Shown: positions 40,369 to 46,855 of the stretch, in pieces
Numbering within the stretch: the first letter of the stretch is position 1
How the letters are laid out: the number at the start of each line of letters is the position of its first letter
Assembly: GCA_023436925.1 (NCBI GenBank)
Contig: JAEZHJ010000099.1
Span: 1-46,855 of the forward strand
Length of the DNA: 46,855 bases
Origin: Actinomycetes bacterium
Lineage (GTDB): Bacteria; Actinomycetota; Actinomycetes; Propionibacteriales; Propionibacteriaceae
Direction of reading: 5' to 3'
Translations under genes and position numbers: made by a program
The notes under the pieces: generated by a model
Databases searched by the model: none
Seen by the model: the letters and a program-made list of their open reading frames with translations, nothing else
Told to the model about the DNA's origin: nothing

Positions 40369-41391
40369 CTAACGAGAAGCCGGTGCCGGCCCGGTGCTTC
40401 GGCGCACCACCAGGTTCGGCACGCGCGGCAGCAGCTGGCCGGCGTCCTCGTCCCGCAGCACCGCGAGGACGAGGGTCATCGCGTCGCGTCCCAGCTGGGC
40501 GAAGTCCTGCCGCATGGTGGTCAGCGGCGGGGTGAAGTGCTCGGCCTCGGGGACGTCGTCGAAACCGATCACGCTGACGTCCTCGGGAACCCGCAGGCCC
40601 GCCTCGACGACCGCCCGGACCGCACCCAGCGCCATCTGGTCGTTGCCGGCGAAGATCGCGGTGAAGGGCCGGCCTTCGGCCAGCAACTGCTGCGCGTTGC
40701 GGTAGCCGCTGCTGGCCGCCCAGTTGCCGGTCAGCGGCTCCTGGGCCACCAGCCCGTGCTCGCCCAGCGCCTCGCGCCAGCCCCGCACCCGCTCGATGGC
40801 ATCCATCGAGTCGGCCGGGCCTGCCAGATGCCGGATCTCGGTGTGTCCCAACTCGATCAGGTGGCGGACGGCCCGCCGGGCGCCGGCGTACTGGTCGAAG
40901 GAGATCCGGTGCAGCCCGCTGCCCTGGGACGCGACCGCGACGAACGGGACGCCGATCTCCATCCCCTCCAGCAGCCCGAGGGTGGAGCGGTTGCTGGTGA
41001 TCAGGACGATCGCCTCGACGTTCTGGCGCACCAGCACCTCGGCGGCCTGGCGCAGGCTGGCGAAGTCGGCGGTGAGCAGGCTCGCCATGATCACCGCGTA
41101 CCGCTCCTCGCGGGCAGCCTCGTTCAGGTACACCGCGGTGGTGGACGGGCCGAACTCCGGCAGGCCCGTGGTGATCAGTCCGATCGTGCGGGAGCGGCGG
41201 GTGACCAGGGCCCGGGCAGCCGGGGACGGGATGTAGCGCAACTGCGCGATCGCCCGCTGCACCCGCTCGCGGGTCGCCGGACGGACGTTCGGCAGGTCGT
41301 TCAGGACGCGGGACACGGTCTGGTGGGACACCCCTGCCAGACGCGCAACATCGAAGATCGTGGCAGCCTTCGCCCGCTCCTCGTCGGTCAC
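40369..41391 (-). CDS. LacI family transcriptional regulator
   Basis: 340 residues: N-terminal HTH and hinge (ATIFDVARLAGVSHQTVSRVLNDLPNVRPATRERV...YIPSPAARALVTRRS), then a periplasmic-binding-protein-like sensor domain (TIGLITTGLPEFG... FAGNDQMALGAVRAVVEAGLRVPEDVSVIGFDDVPEAEHFTPPLTTM). It is the last gene after the furanose ABC transporter on the same strand, 46 bp past its stop. It probably senses that sugar and binds the operators at 46276-46305. GTG 41391 has AGGAGG 9 nt upstream; GTG 41397 is only 3 nt from it. Confidence 0.93.
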   Translation of the reverse strand: MTDEERAKAATIFDVARLAGVSHQTVSRVLNDLPNVRPATRERVQRAIAQLRYIPSPAARALVTRRSRTIGLITTGLPEFGPSTTAVYLNEAAREERYAVIMASLLTADFASLRQAAEVLVRQNVEAIVLITSNRSTLGLLEGMEIGVPFVAVASQGSGLHRISFDQYAGARRAVRHLIELGHTEIRHLAGPADSMDAIERVRGWREALGEHGLVAQEPLTGNWAASSGYRNAQQLLAEGRPFTAIFAGNDQMALGAVRAVVEAGLRVPEDVSVIGFDDVPEAEHFTPPLTTMRQDFAQLGRDAMTLVLAVLRDEDAGQLLPRVPNLVVRRSTGPAPASR

Positions 41392-41437
41392 CCCCACACT
41401 CCTCCTGTCAGTCGGTGACTACCGATCCCAGTACTAC

Positions 41438-42451
41438 TCACGTCCGCCGGGAGGTAAGCACCTTCTGCAGGATGATGAACACCAGCAACAGCCCGCCGAT
41501 CACGATCTTGGTCCACCACGAGCTGAGCGTCCCCTCGAAGGTGATGATGGTGTAGATCAGCCCGAGTACGAGGACGCCGAGTACCGAGCCGAGCACGAAC
41601 CCGTAGCCCCCGGTGAGCAGGGTACCGCCGATCACGACCGCCGCGATCGCGTCGAGCTCGGTCCCGATGGCGGTCAGGGCGTACCCGGACAGGGTGTAGA
41701 ACGAGAACAGCACGCCGGCCAGGCCGGAGCAGAAGCCACTGATCACGTAGACCAGCACCTTGGTGCGGGCGACCGGCAGACCCATCAGCATGCCGGACTG
41801 CTCGCCGCCGCCGATCGCGTAGGTGGTGCGGCCGAACCTGGTGTACTGCAGCACCCAGACGGCGACCACCACGACGACCACGGCGACGATCACGCTCGGC
41901 GTTATCGACATGCCGGCCCCCAGCGGGATCCGGGTGGTCGCCATCGCGATGAAGAAGTCGTCGCTGATCGTGATCGACGTGTTCGAGATGATGTAGCACA
42001 GCCCGCGAGCCAGGAACATCGCCGCCAGGGAGGCGATGAAGGGTTGCACGCCGAAGACGTGGATCATCAACCCGACGGCGAGCCCGAGCAGGGAGGTCAG
42101 CACCACGATCAGCGGGATCACCGCCACCGGCGACCAGCCGGCCTGGAGCAGGCTGGCGGCGATCATCGTCCCCAGCGCGACGACCGCTCCGACCGACAGG
42201 TCGATGCCGCCGGTCAGGATGACGAAGGTCATCCCGACCGCCAGGACGATCAGGTGGGCGTTGTCGATCAGCAGGTTGAGCACCACCTGGCCGGCGAAGA
42301 ACCCCCGGTAGCGCACCCCGCCGCCGATGAACATGGCGACGAACAGCAGGGCGGTGACCAGGACGGGGCCCGACTTGGGGCTGGTGAAGACGTCGACCAG
42401 CTTGGCGGTGCTGCGACGCAAGTTGCCGGCGCGGGCGGTCAGGGCGGTCAC
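41438..42451 (-). CDS. Sugar ABC transporter permease, YjfF-like
   Basis: 337 residues, about nine or ten helices, BPD_transp_2 type. The hallmark LAVGMTFVILTGGIDLSVGAV is near residue 70, GVQPFIASLAAMFLARG in the middle and AIAAVVIGGTLLTGG towards the end. It closely parallels the preceding permease but is a separate paralogue, as in E. coli ytfT/yjfF. The GTG start overlaps the upstream permease stop (GTGA). It forms a heterodimeric channel with that permease. Confidence 0.92.
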   Translation of the reverse strand: MTALTARAGNLRRSTAKLVDVFTSPKSGPVLVTALLFVAMFIGGGVRYRGFFAGQVVLNLLIDNAHLIVLAVGMTFVILTGGIDLSVGAVVALGTMIAASLLQAGWSPVAVIPLIVVLTSLLGLAVGLMIHVFGVQPFIASLAAMFLARGLCYIISNTSITISDDFFIAMATTRIPLGAGMSITPSVIVAVVVVVVAVWVLQYTRFGRTTYAIGGGEQSGMLMGLPVARTKVLVYVISGFCSGLAGVLFSFYTLSGYALTAIGTELDAIAAVVIGGTLLTGGYGFVLGSVLGVLVLGLIYTIITFEGTLSSWWTKIVIGGLLLVFIILQKVLTSRRT

Positions 42452-43503
42452 TTCGCCACCGCCTCGACGTTGAGGCCACCGGTGGCCTTGGGCAGTCGTT
42501 GCCGCCAGCGTGCCAGGGCCGCATTGGTGGTGGGCGACTGCAGCAGGCACACCGCGGTGACGACGGCGGCCTTGAACACCATGGTGGCGATCGGCGGGAT
42601 GCCGACGGTGTAGACCGTGGTGACCAGGGTCTGGATCACCAGGGCGCCGACCAGGGTGCCGGCCAGCGAGTAGCGCCCACCGGCCAGCGAAGTGCCGCCG
42701 ATGACGACGGCCAGGATCGCGTCCAGTTCGAGGAACAGGCCGGTGCTGTTGGCGTCCGCCGCGGTCTGGTTGGCCGTCAGGATGAGCCCGGCCACGCCGG
42801 CGACCAGGGCGCAGAAGGCGTAGACGGTGAACAGCAGGCCGCGGGCCCGGACGCCGGCCTGCCGGCTCGCCTCGGGGTTGATGCCCACCGACTCGATCAG
42901 CAGGCCGAGCGCGGTGCGCCGGGTGAGCAGGGCGGCGATCGCGAAGATCACCGCGCCGATGATCACCGCGACCGGGATGCCGAACAGGAAGCCCGAGCCG
43001 AGGAACTTGAACGGCGGGCTGTTCACGGTCAGGATCTGGCCCTCGGTGATGAGCATCGCGATGCCGCGTCCGGCGGTCATCAGGACCAGGGTGGCGATGA
43101 TCGGCTGGATCCCCACCACCGCGACCAGGAAGCCGTTCCACACCCCCAGCAGCAGGGACAGGCCCAGGGCGCTGAGCACCGCGACGGTGACCGTGCCGGG
43201 GTCGGCCGGGTCCGGGGCGCCCAGGATGATCGAGCAGGCCAGCGCGCCGGAGATCGCGCAGACCGCGCCGACTGACAGGTCGATCCCGCGGGTGGCGATC
43301 ACCAGGGTCATGCCGACGGCGATGATCAGGGTTGGCGCGCCGTTGCGCAGGATGTCGATCAGGCTGCCGAACAGGTGCCCGTCGTGGATGGTGATCGACA
43401 AGAAGCCGGGCACCGCGATGACGTTGATGGCCAGCAGGACGACCAGCATGACCACGGGCCAGAAGAGGCGGTGCGAGACCGCCCGGGAAACCACGCCGTT
43501 CAC
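42448..43503 (-). CDS. Sugar ABC transporter permease, YtfT-like
   Basis: 351 residues of the same permease family: PTLIIAVGMTLVIATRGIDLSVGAVCAISGA, GIQPIIATLVLMTAGRGIAMLI, and LDAILAVVIGGTSLAGGRYSLAG. The C-terminal tail is basic (ALARWRQRLPKATGG). The GTG start overlaps the ATPase stop by 4 bp, and its own stop overlaps the next permease start, so translation is chained through the operon. Confidence 0.92.
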   Translation of the reverse strand: MNGVVSRAVSHRLFWPVVMLVVLLAINVIAVPGFLSITIHDGHLFGSLIDILRNGAPTLIIAVGMTLVIATRGIDLSVGAVCAISGALACSIILGAPDPADPGTVTVAVLSALGLSLLLGVWNGFLVAVVGIQPIIATLVLMTAGRGIAMLITEGQILTVNSPPFKFLGSGFLFGIPVAVIIGAVIFAIAALLTRRTALGLLIESVGINPEASRQAGVRARGLLFTVYAFCALVAGVAGLILTANQTAADANSTGLFLELDAILAVVIGGTSLAGGRYSLAGTLVGALVIQTLVTTVYTVGIPPIATMVFKAAVVTAVCLLQSPTTNAALARWRQRLPKATGGLNVEAVAK

Positions 43504-45083
43504 GCTTGCGCTCCTGCCGTCTCGTCGACCTCGGCTCCTTCGGCGATCAGCGCCAGCAGGGTGTCCAGGTCAAGGTTGTCGTTGGGGAGGTCGGCCACCA
43601 GCCGGCGGTCCCGCAGCACCACCACCCGGTGGCTGACCCGCAGCACCTCCTCGAGTTCGGCGGAGATGTAGAGCACGCTCATGCCGTTCTCGGCCAGGCT
43701 GTAGACCAGCTTCTGGATCTCGGCCTTGGCCCCGACGTCGATGCCGCGAGTGGGTTCGTCGAGGATCAGCAGCCGCGGCGCGATCGCCAGCCAACGGGCC
43801 AGCAGCACCTTCTGCTGGTTGCCGCCGGACAGGTTGCGCACCAGCGCATCGGCGTCCGGGGTGCGGATGTTGAGCGCCTCGACGTAGCTCTGGGTGAGCT
43901 CGTCCTGCCGCTTCTTCGGGATCGGACGGAACCAGCCCCGGTCGGCCTGCAGGGCGAGGATGACGTTGTCGCGGACGCTGAGCTCGTCCACGATGCCTTC
44001 GGCGCGGCGGTTCTCCGAGGAGTACACGATCCGGTTCTTGATCGCCAGCCGCGGCGAGCGGAGCCGGACGGGCTTGCCGTTGACCGTGATCTCCCCGGAG
44101 TCGGGACGGTCGACGCCGCCGAGTAGCCGGGCGATCTCGGTGCGTCCGGAGCCCAGCAGGCCGGCCAGGCCGACGACCTCGCCGGGCGCGATCTGGATGT
44201 CGACCGGTTCGATCACGCCACGGCGTCCGACGTCGGTGGCGGCCAGGAAGGGCGGCTCGGAGGCGTGGGCGGTGTCGGAGGAGTGGACGCGCTGTTCGAG
44301 GTCCTCCAGCGCGGTGAGCTCCTTGCCGATCATCGCCTGCACGAGGTCGATGCGCAGCAGCTCGTCGGTCAGGTACTCCCCCACCAGCCGGCCGTTGCGA
44401 AGCACAGTCAGCCGGTCGGAGATCTCGTAGACCTGGTCGAGGAAGTGGCTGACGAACAGCACCGCCACCCCATCGGCGGCGAGGCTGCGGATCACCCGGA
44501 ACAGCTCGGCCACCTCGTCGGCGTCCAGGCTGGAGGTGGGCTCGTCCAGCACGAGGACGGACGCCTGCACGTCGAGGGCGCGGGCGATCGCGACGAGCTG
44601 CTGCACAGCGAGGGAGTGGGAGTTGAGCAGGGAGCCGGGGTCGATGTCGAGGTGGAGCCGCTTGAGGGTGTCGGCCGCGCGACGGCGCATCTCGCGCCAG
44701 TCGATCCCGCCGAAGCGGCGTGGTTCGCGTCCCAGCATGACGTTCTCGGCGACGGTGAGGTTCCCCAGCAGGTTGACCTCCTGGTACACGGTGCTGATGC
44801 CGGCCGCCTGGGCCTGGGCGGGCCCGTGGAAGGTGACCTGCTCGCCGCGCAGGCTGATCGTGCCGGCGTCGATGCCGTAGACGCCGGTGAGGGCCTTGAT
44901 GAGGGTGGACTTCCCGGCGCCGTTCTCACCCATCAGCGAGTGGACCTCGCCGGGGAACATCCGGAAGTCGACCTCGTCGAGGGCCTTCACGCCCGGGAAG
45001 GAGATCGAGATGCCCCGCATGTCGACGACCGGGTCGGGGTTCCCCTGTGGCGCCGGCGCCCGGGGGGACAACAGGTCGGCCAT
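43500..45083 (-). CDS. Sugar ABC transporter ATP-binding protein, YtfR/RbsA-like
   Basis: 527 residues, two fused ABC domains. Domain 1: Walker A GENGAGKSTLI, Walker B VLVLDEPTSSLD, switch FVSHFLDQVYE; its signature is degenerate (SLAVQQLVAIARAL). Domain 2: altered Walker A GLLGSGRTEIARLL as usual for RbsA types, signature LSGGNQQKVLLARWL, Walker B LLILDEPTRGIDVGAK. ATG 45083 has GAGG 5 nt upstream. The longer frame to 45152 runs over the upstream hairpin. Confidence 0.94.
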   Translation of the reverse strand: MADLLSPRAPAPQGNPDPVVDMRGISISFPGVKALDEVDFRMFPGEVHSLMGENGAGKSTLIKALTGVYGIDAGTISLRGEQVTFHGPAQAQAAGISTVYQEVNLLGNLTVAENVMLGREPRRFGGIDWREMRRRAADTLKRLHLDIDPGSLLNSHSLAVQQLVAIARALDVQASVLVLDEPTSSLDADEVAELFRVIRSLAADGVAVLFVSHFLDQVYEISDRLTVLRNGRLVGEYLTDELLRIDLVQAMIGKELTALEDLEQRVHSSDTAHASEPPFLAATDVGRRGVIEPVDIQIAPGEVVGLAGLLGSGRTEIARLLGGVDRPDSGEITVNGKPVRLRSPRLAIKNRIVYSSENRRAEGIVDELSVRDNVILALQADRGWFRPIPKKRQDELTQSYVEALNIRTPDADALVRNLSGGNQQKVLLARWLAIAPRLLILDEPTRGIDVGAKAEIQKLVYSLAENGMSVLYISAELEEVLRVSHRVVVLRDRRLVADLPNDNLDLDTLLALIAEGAEVDETAGAQA

Positions 45084-45133
45084 GGTGCCTCGCTCTCCGT
45101 TGAAGAAGGTCTTTCGTCGCGACCCACCGCGAC

Positions 45134-45163
45134 CCCGGGGGCCCGTTCGCACGGGCCCCCGGG
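45134..45163 (-). terminator. Intercistronic hairpin between binding-protein and ATPase genes
   Basis: Perfect 13-bp GC stem: CCCGGGGGCCCGT (45134-45146), loop TCGC, ACGGGCCCCCGGG (45151-45163). It lies 38 bp past the binding-protein stop and 50 bp before the ATPase start, on a transcript running leftward. It probably acts as a partial terminator or 3' stabiliser, giving more binding protein than membrane components. Confidence 0.8.
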
Positions 45164-45201
45164 ACTGATTGTTGCCTATCGGTCCGGATTACCGGCGAAG
45201 G

Positions 45202-46203
45202 TCAGTACTTGCGGTTGGGGAGGGCTTCCTTCGCCTGCTCGGGGGTGAAGGTGGTCTCCTCGGTGACGATCCGCTTCTCGACGGTCTCGCCGTTGTTGAG
45301 CTTGGTGATCACCTCGATGAGCTGCTTGCCCAGCAGGGGCGAGCACTCGACGATGAAGTTGATCTTGCCCTCGCTCAGGGCGACCATGCCGTCCTTCACC
45401 GCGTCAACGGTGATGAGCTTGATGTCCTTGCCCGGAACCTTGCCGGCCGCCTCGATGGCCTCGATGGCGCCCAGGCCCATGTCGTCGTTGTGGGCGTAGA
45501 CCACGTCGATGTCGGGCTGGGACTTCAGGAAGGCCTCCATGACCTGCTTGCCGCCGGCGCGGGTGAAGTCGCCGGTCTGGGACGCGATCACCTTGAACTT
45601 CGGGTCGGCCTTGATGACCTCGGCGAAGCCGCTGGCGCGGTCGTTGGCGGGGGCGGAGCCGGTGGTGCCCTCGAGCTGGACGATGTTCACCGGGTCGGTG
45701 GAGGACTTGTACTCCTCGACCAGCCACTCTCCGGCCTTCTTGCCCTCGAGCACGAAGTCGGAGCCGAGGAAGGTGACGTACAGCGACTCGTCCTTGGAGT
45801 CGACGGCGCGGTCGGTCAGCACGACGGGGATGCCGGCTGCCTTGGCCTCGTTGAGGACGGCGTCCCACCCGGTCTCGACGACCGGCGAGAAGGCGATGTA
45901 GTCGACCTTCTGCTGGATGTAGGAGCGGATCGACTTGATCTGGTTCTCCTGCTTCTGCTGCGCATCGGAGAACTGCAGCTTGATACCGGCCTCCTTGAAG
46001 GCCTCCTGGATGTCCTTGGTGTTGGCTGTCCGCCAGCCACTCTCAGCACCCACCTGGGCGAATCCGACGACGAGCTCGTTGAGCGGCTTGGCACCGCCGG
46101 TGGCTCCTCCGGTGGCGCTTCCGCCGGGGGTGCCCTGAGTCGCGCAGGCAGACATGGCGAGAGCGAGGGCTCCGGCCACGAAGAGACCGAGGGTCTTCTT
46201 CAT
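45202..46203 (-). CDS. Sugar-binding lipoprotein, YtfQ-like (furanose ABC transporter)
   Basis: 333 residues. Lipoprotein signal peptide KKTLGLFVAGALALAMSAC, a Gly/Thr linker, then a type I periplasmic-binding fold. The segments VGFAQVGAESGWRTANT, QQKQENQIKSIRSYI, SPVVETGWDAVL, QTGDFTRAGGKQVMEAF and YAHNDDMGLGAIEAI run closely parallel to E. coli YtfQ, which binds galactofuranose. Arabinofuranose or another furanose is possible. AGGAGG lies 7 nt before the ATG. It is the first gene of the five-gene unit with both permeases, the ATPase and the LacI regulator. Confidence 0.93.
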   Translation of the reverse strand: MKKTLGLFVAGALALAMSACATQGTPGGSATGGATGGAKPLNELVVGFAQVGAESGWRTANTKDIQEAFKEAGIKLQFSDAQQKQENQIKSIRSYIQQKVDYIAFSPVVETGWDAVLNEAKAAGIPVVLTDRAVDSKDESLYVTFLGSDFVLEGKKAGEWLVEEYKSSTDPVNIVQLEGTTGSAPANDRASGFAEVIKADPKFKVIASQTGDFTRAGGKQVMEAFLKSQPDIDVVYAHNDDMGLGAIEAIEAAGKVPGKDIKLITVDAVKDGMVALSEGKINFIVECSPLLGKQLIEVITKLNNGETVEKRIVTEETTFTPEQAKEALPNRKY

Positions 46204-46275
46204 ACTCAAACCTCCTTGTTCGCCGGAACGGGCGTCCGCGCCCCATCCCGGTTGGCCGCCTGTGGCCGTAGCGGC

Positions 46276-46305
46276 ATGTTAACGATCACATGTTAACCTT
46301 CACAA
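46276..46305 (-). promoter_or_regulatory. Promoter and tandem LacI-type operators of the furanose operon
   Basis: ATGTTAACGATCACAT (46276-46291) is an imperfect palindrome of LacI type, and ATGTTAACCTTCACAA (46290-46305) is a second copy with a 14-bp offset. On the reverse strand TTGTGA (complement of 46300-46305) and TAACAT (complement of 46276-46281) make a -35/-10 pair with an 18-bp spacer, so both operators cover the promoter. The start point would lie near 46268, leaving a ~65-nt leader before the binding-protein gene. Confidence 0.72.
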
Positions 46306-46718
46306 TCGGTTGGCTTGCGACGTTACCGAGTCGTTATCTATGCGGGCGACTGGGCGCTTTACCCGATACCGGGGGTGCTGATGAGTACGCTCACATTGGA
46401 GCGTTCAACCAGCCAGCACCGACCATCCGTCACAGCCGGAACACACCTCCGCGCCGCCGCGAGCCACACCTCCGCTCGCTCCGCAGCGAGGGCCACCGTC
46501 CGCGCCGAGGGCCACCGCAGATGGCTGGCCCTCAACGCCAAGGCTGGCCCTCGGCGAGCAGGCCGCGTCGAGGTGGACGCGCGCGGCCGTCCTGGGAGCG
46601 GGACGCTCCGGGGCGAAGCCGGCCTGGCCGGGGGGGTGGGCGAGATCCGGAGAGGATGTCGCGACGAGGGCAGGCAAGCACCACCCATCTGGCCGGCCCG
46701 GCTGCCCTGAGGTGCTGC
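46306..46718. other. Gene-less gap between furanose operon and ppx-like gene
   Basis: Frames on both strands here have no recognisable family sequence, no Shine-Dalgarno and no leaderless -10 box, and are probably not coding. The only structure seen is the 19-bp lattice array at 46488-46552. Confidence 0.6.
46488..46552. repeat. 19-bp lattice array, locus 3 (two forward, two inverted words)
   Basis: GAGGGCCA occurs at 46488 and 46507. TGGCCCTC occurs at 46526 and 46545. All are in exact 19-bp register. Spacers are CCGTCCGCGCC, the centre CCGCAGATGGC, and AACGCCAAGGC. The centre resembles locus 1 (CCGACGATGGC). It lies between the stop of the ppx-like gene and the furanose operon promoter, both on the reverse strand. 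Confidence 0.9.
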
Positions 46719-46855
46719 TCAGGCGGCAAGACCGAGGATGATGCCGTCCAGGATGTCGGTCTCGCTGACCCGCAGCGGGAGTCCCACGCGGGCGGCGATC
46801 CGGCGGCAGATCAGGCCGCCGGCACAGATCACGTCGGCCCGGCCCGGCACCATCG
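46719..46855 (-). CDS. Ppx/GppA phosphatase family protein, C-terminal part
   Basis: The frame is open to the window edge; only the last 45 codons are seen. MVPGRADVICAGGLICRRIA followed by SETDILDGIILGLAA matches the C-terminal end of the Ppx/GppA domain (P-x-R-A-D-V-I-x-A-G and S-x-x-D-I-L-D-G). These enzymes hydrolyse polyphosphate or pppGpp. The true start lies outside the window; the ATG at 46853 is internal. Confidence 0.85.
   Translation of the reverse strand, partial: MVPGRADVICAGGLICRRIAARVGLPLRVSETDILDGIILGLAA

Noticed and set aside
43500..46203. Ribose (rbs) rather than furanose transporter
   Set aside because: Two separate permease genes and the YtfQ-like binding-protein sequence fit the ytfQRT-yjfF layout better than rbsDACBK.
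24857..46552. The 19-bp arrays as CRISPR arrays
   Set aside because: The repeated word is only 8 bp, spacers are 11 bp and partly alike, orientation flips mid-array, and no cas gene is present.
46315..46710. Forward frame after the furanose operon promoter
   Set aside because: It crosses the 19-bp lattice array, whose unit length is not a multiple of three, and has no ribosome site or family match.

Overview
The window is high-GC DNA (about 70% G+C by eye) from an actinobacterium. The mca gene (mycothiol S-conjugate amidase) points to a mycothiol-making actinomycete. The mca / DUF4307 / greA block and the lrp-lat-pcd block match mycobacterial gene order. A relative of the Propionibacteriales is a reasonable guess, but this is inference only. 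No prophage, CRISPR array, transposase or secondary-metabolite cluster was seen. It looks like a chromosomal core region with some accessory sequence in the intergenic gaps.

Layout. 1-7.4 kb: end of rmuC, a 61-bp tandem repeat, threonine dehydratase (ilvA), a cation diffusion facilitator, ispH (reverse strand), and the coupled xseA-xseB-MFS genes. 7.4-10.9 kb (reverse): VOC protein, small monooxygenase, acetyl-CoA synthetase, GNAT acetyltransferase. 11-16.4 kb (forward): spermidine-synthase-like enzyme, Lrp regulator, then lysine 6-aminotransferase, piperideine-6-carboxylate dehydrogenase and an MFS carrier, which together form a lysine-to-aminoadipate module. 16.4-20.8 kb (reverse): PhoH2-type PIN/ATPase with a long leader, a cis-prenyltransferase, and a two-gene ABC exporter. 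20.8-22.8 kb (forward): VOC protein with palindromic operators, HxlR-SCP2 regulator, TrhA/hemolysin III. 22.8-28.7 kb: YyaL-like thioredoxin-domain protein, mca with a tiny membrane protein, DUF4307 protein, greA, and a beta-oxidation pair. 28.7-34.4 kb: DUF2089/DUF4097 pair, AI-2E-family transporter, ung, msrA, an SRPBCC protein, a 0.6-kb gene-less stretch with two matching hairpins, and 3-methyladenine glycosylase. 34.4-40.2 kb: orphan lipoprotein, D12-class adenine methyltransferase coupled to a zinc metallopeptidase, Nudix hydrolase, BI-1 protein, polysaccharide deacetylase. 40.3-46.9 kb: an odd short tRNA with UAA anticodon, a LacI regulator, a complete YtfQRT-YjfF-type furanose ABC transporter, and the 3' end of a Ppx/GppA phosphatase gene.

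The most unusual signal is a family of intergenic arrays at three sites (24.86, 39.17 and 46.49 kb). An 8-bp word, GAGGGCCA or its reverse complement, recurs exactly every 19 bp. The word flips orientation once inside each array without breaking the 19-bp register, so each array can fold into a ladder of short helices separated by 11-nt internal loops. All three lie between the 3' end of one gene and the 5' end of the next on the same (reverse) strand.

A second general feature is expression from apparently leaderless mRNAs. About 19 genes have a TANNNT-like -10 box exactly 6 or 7 nt before the start codon and no Shine-Dalgarno sequence. I used this to choose starts. Operon-internal genes instead use 4-bp ATGA/GTGA overlaps or a clear Shine-Dalgarno. 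All names come from reading motifs in the translations; no database search was possible.
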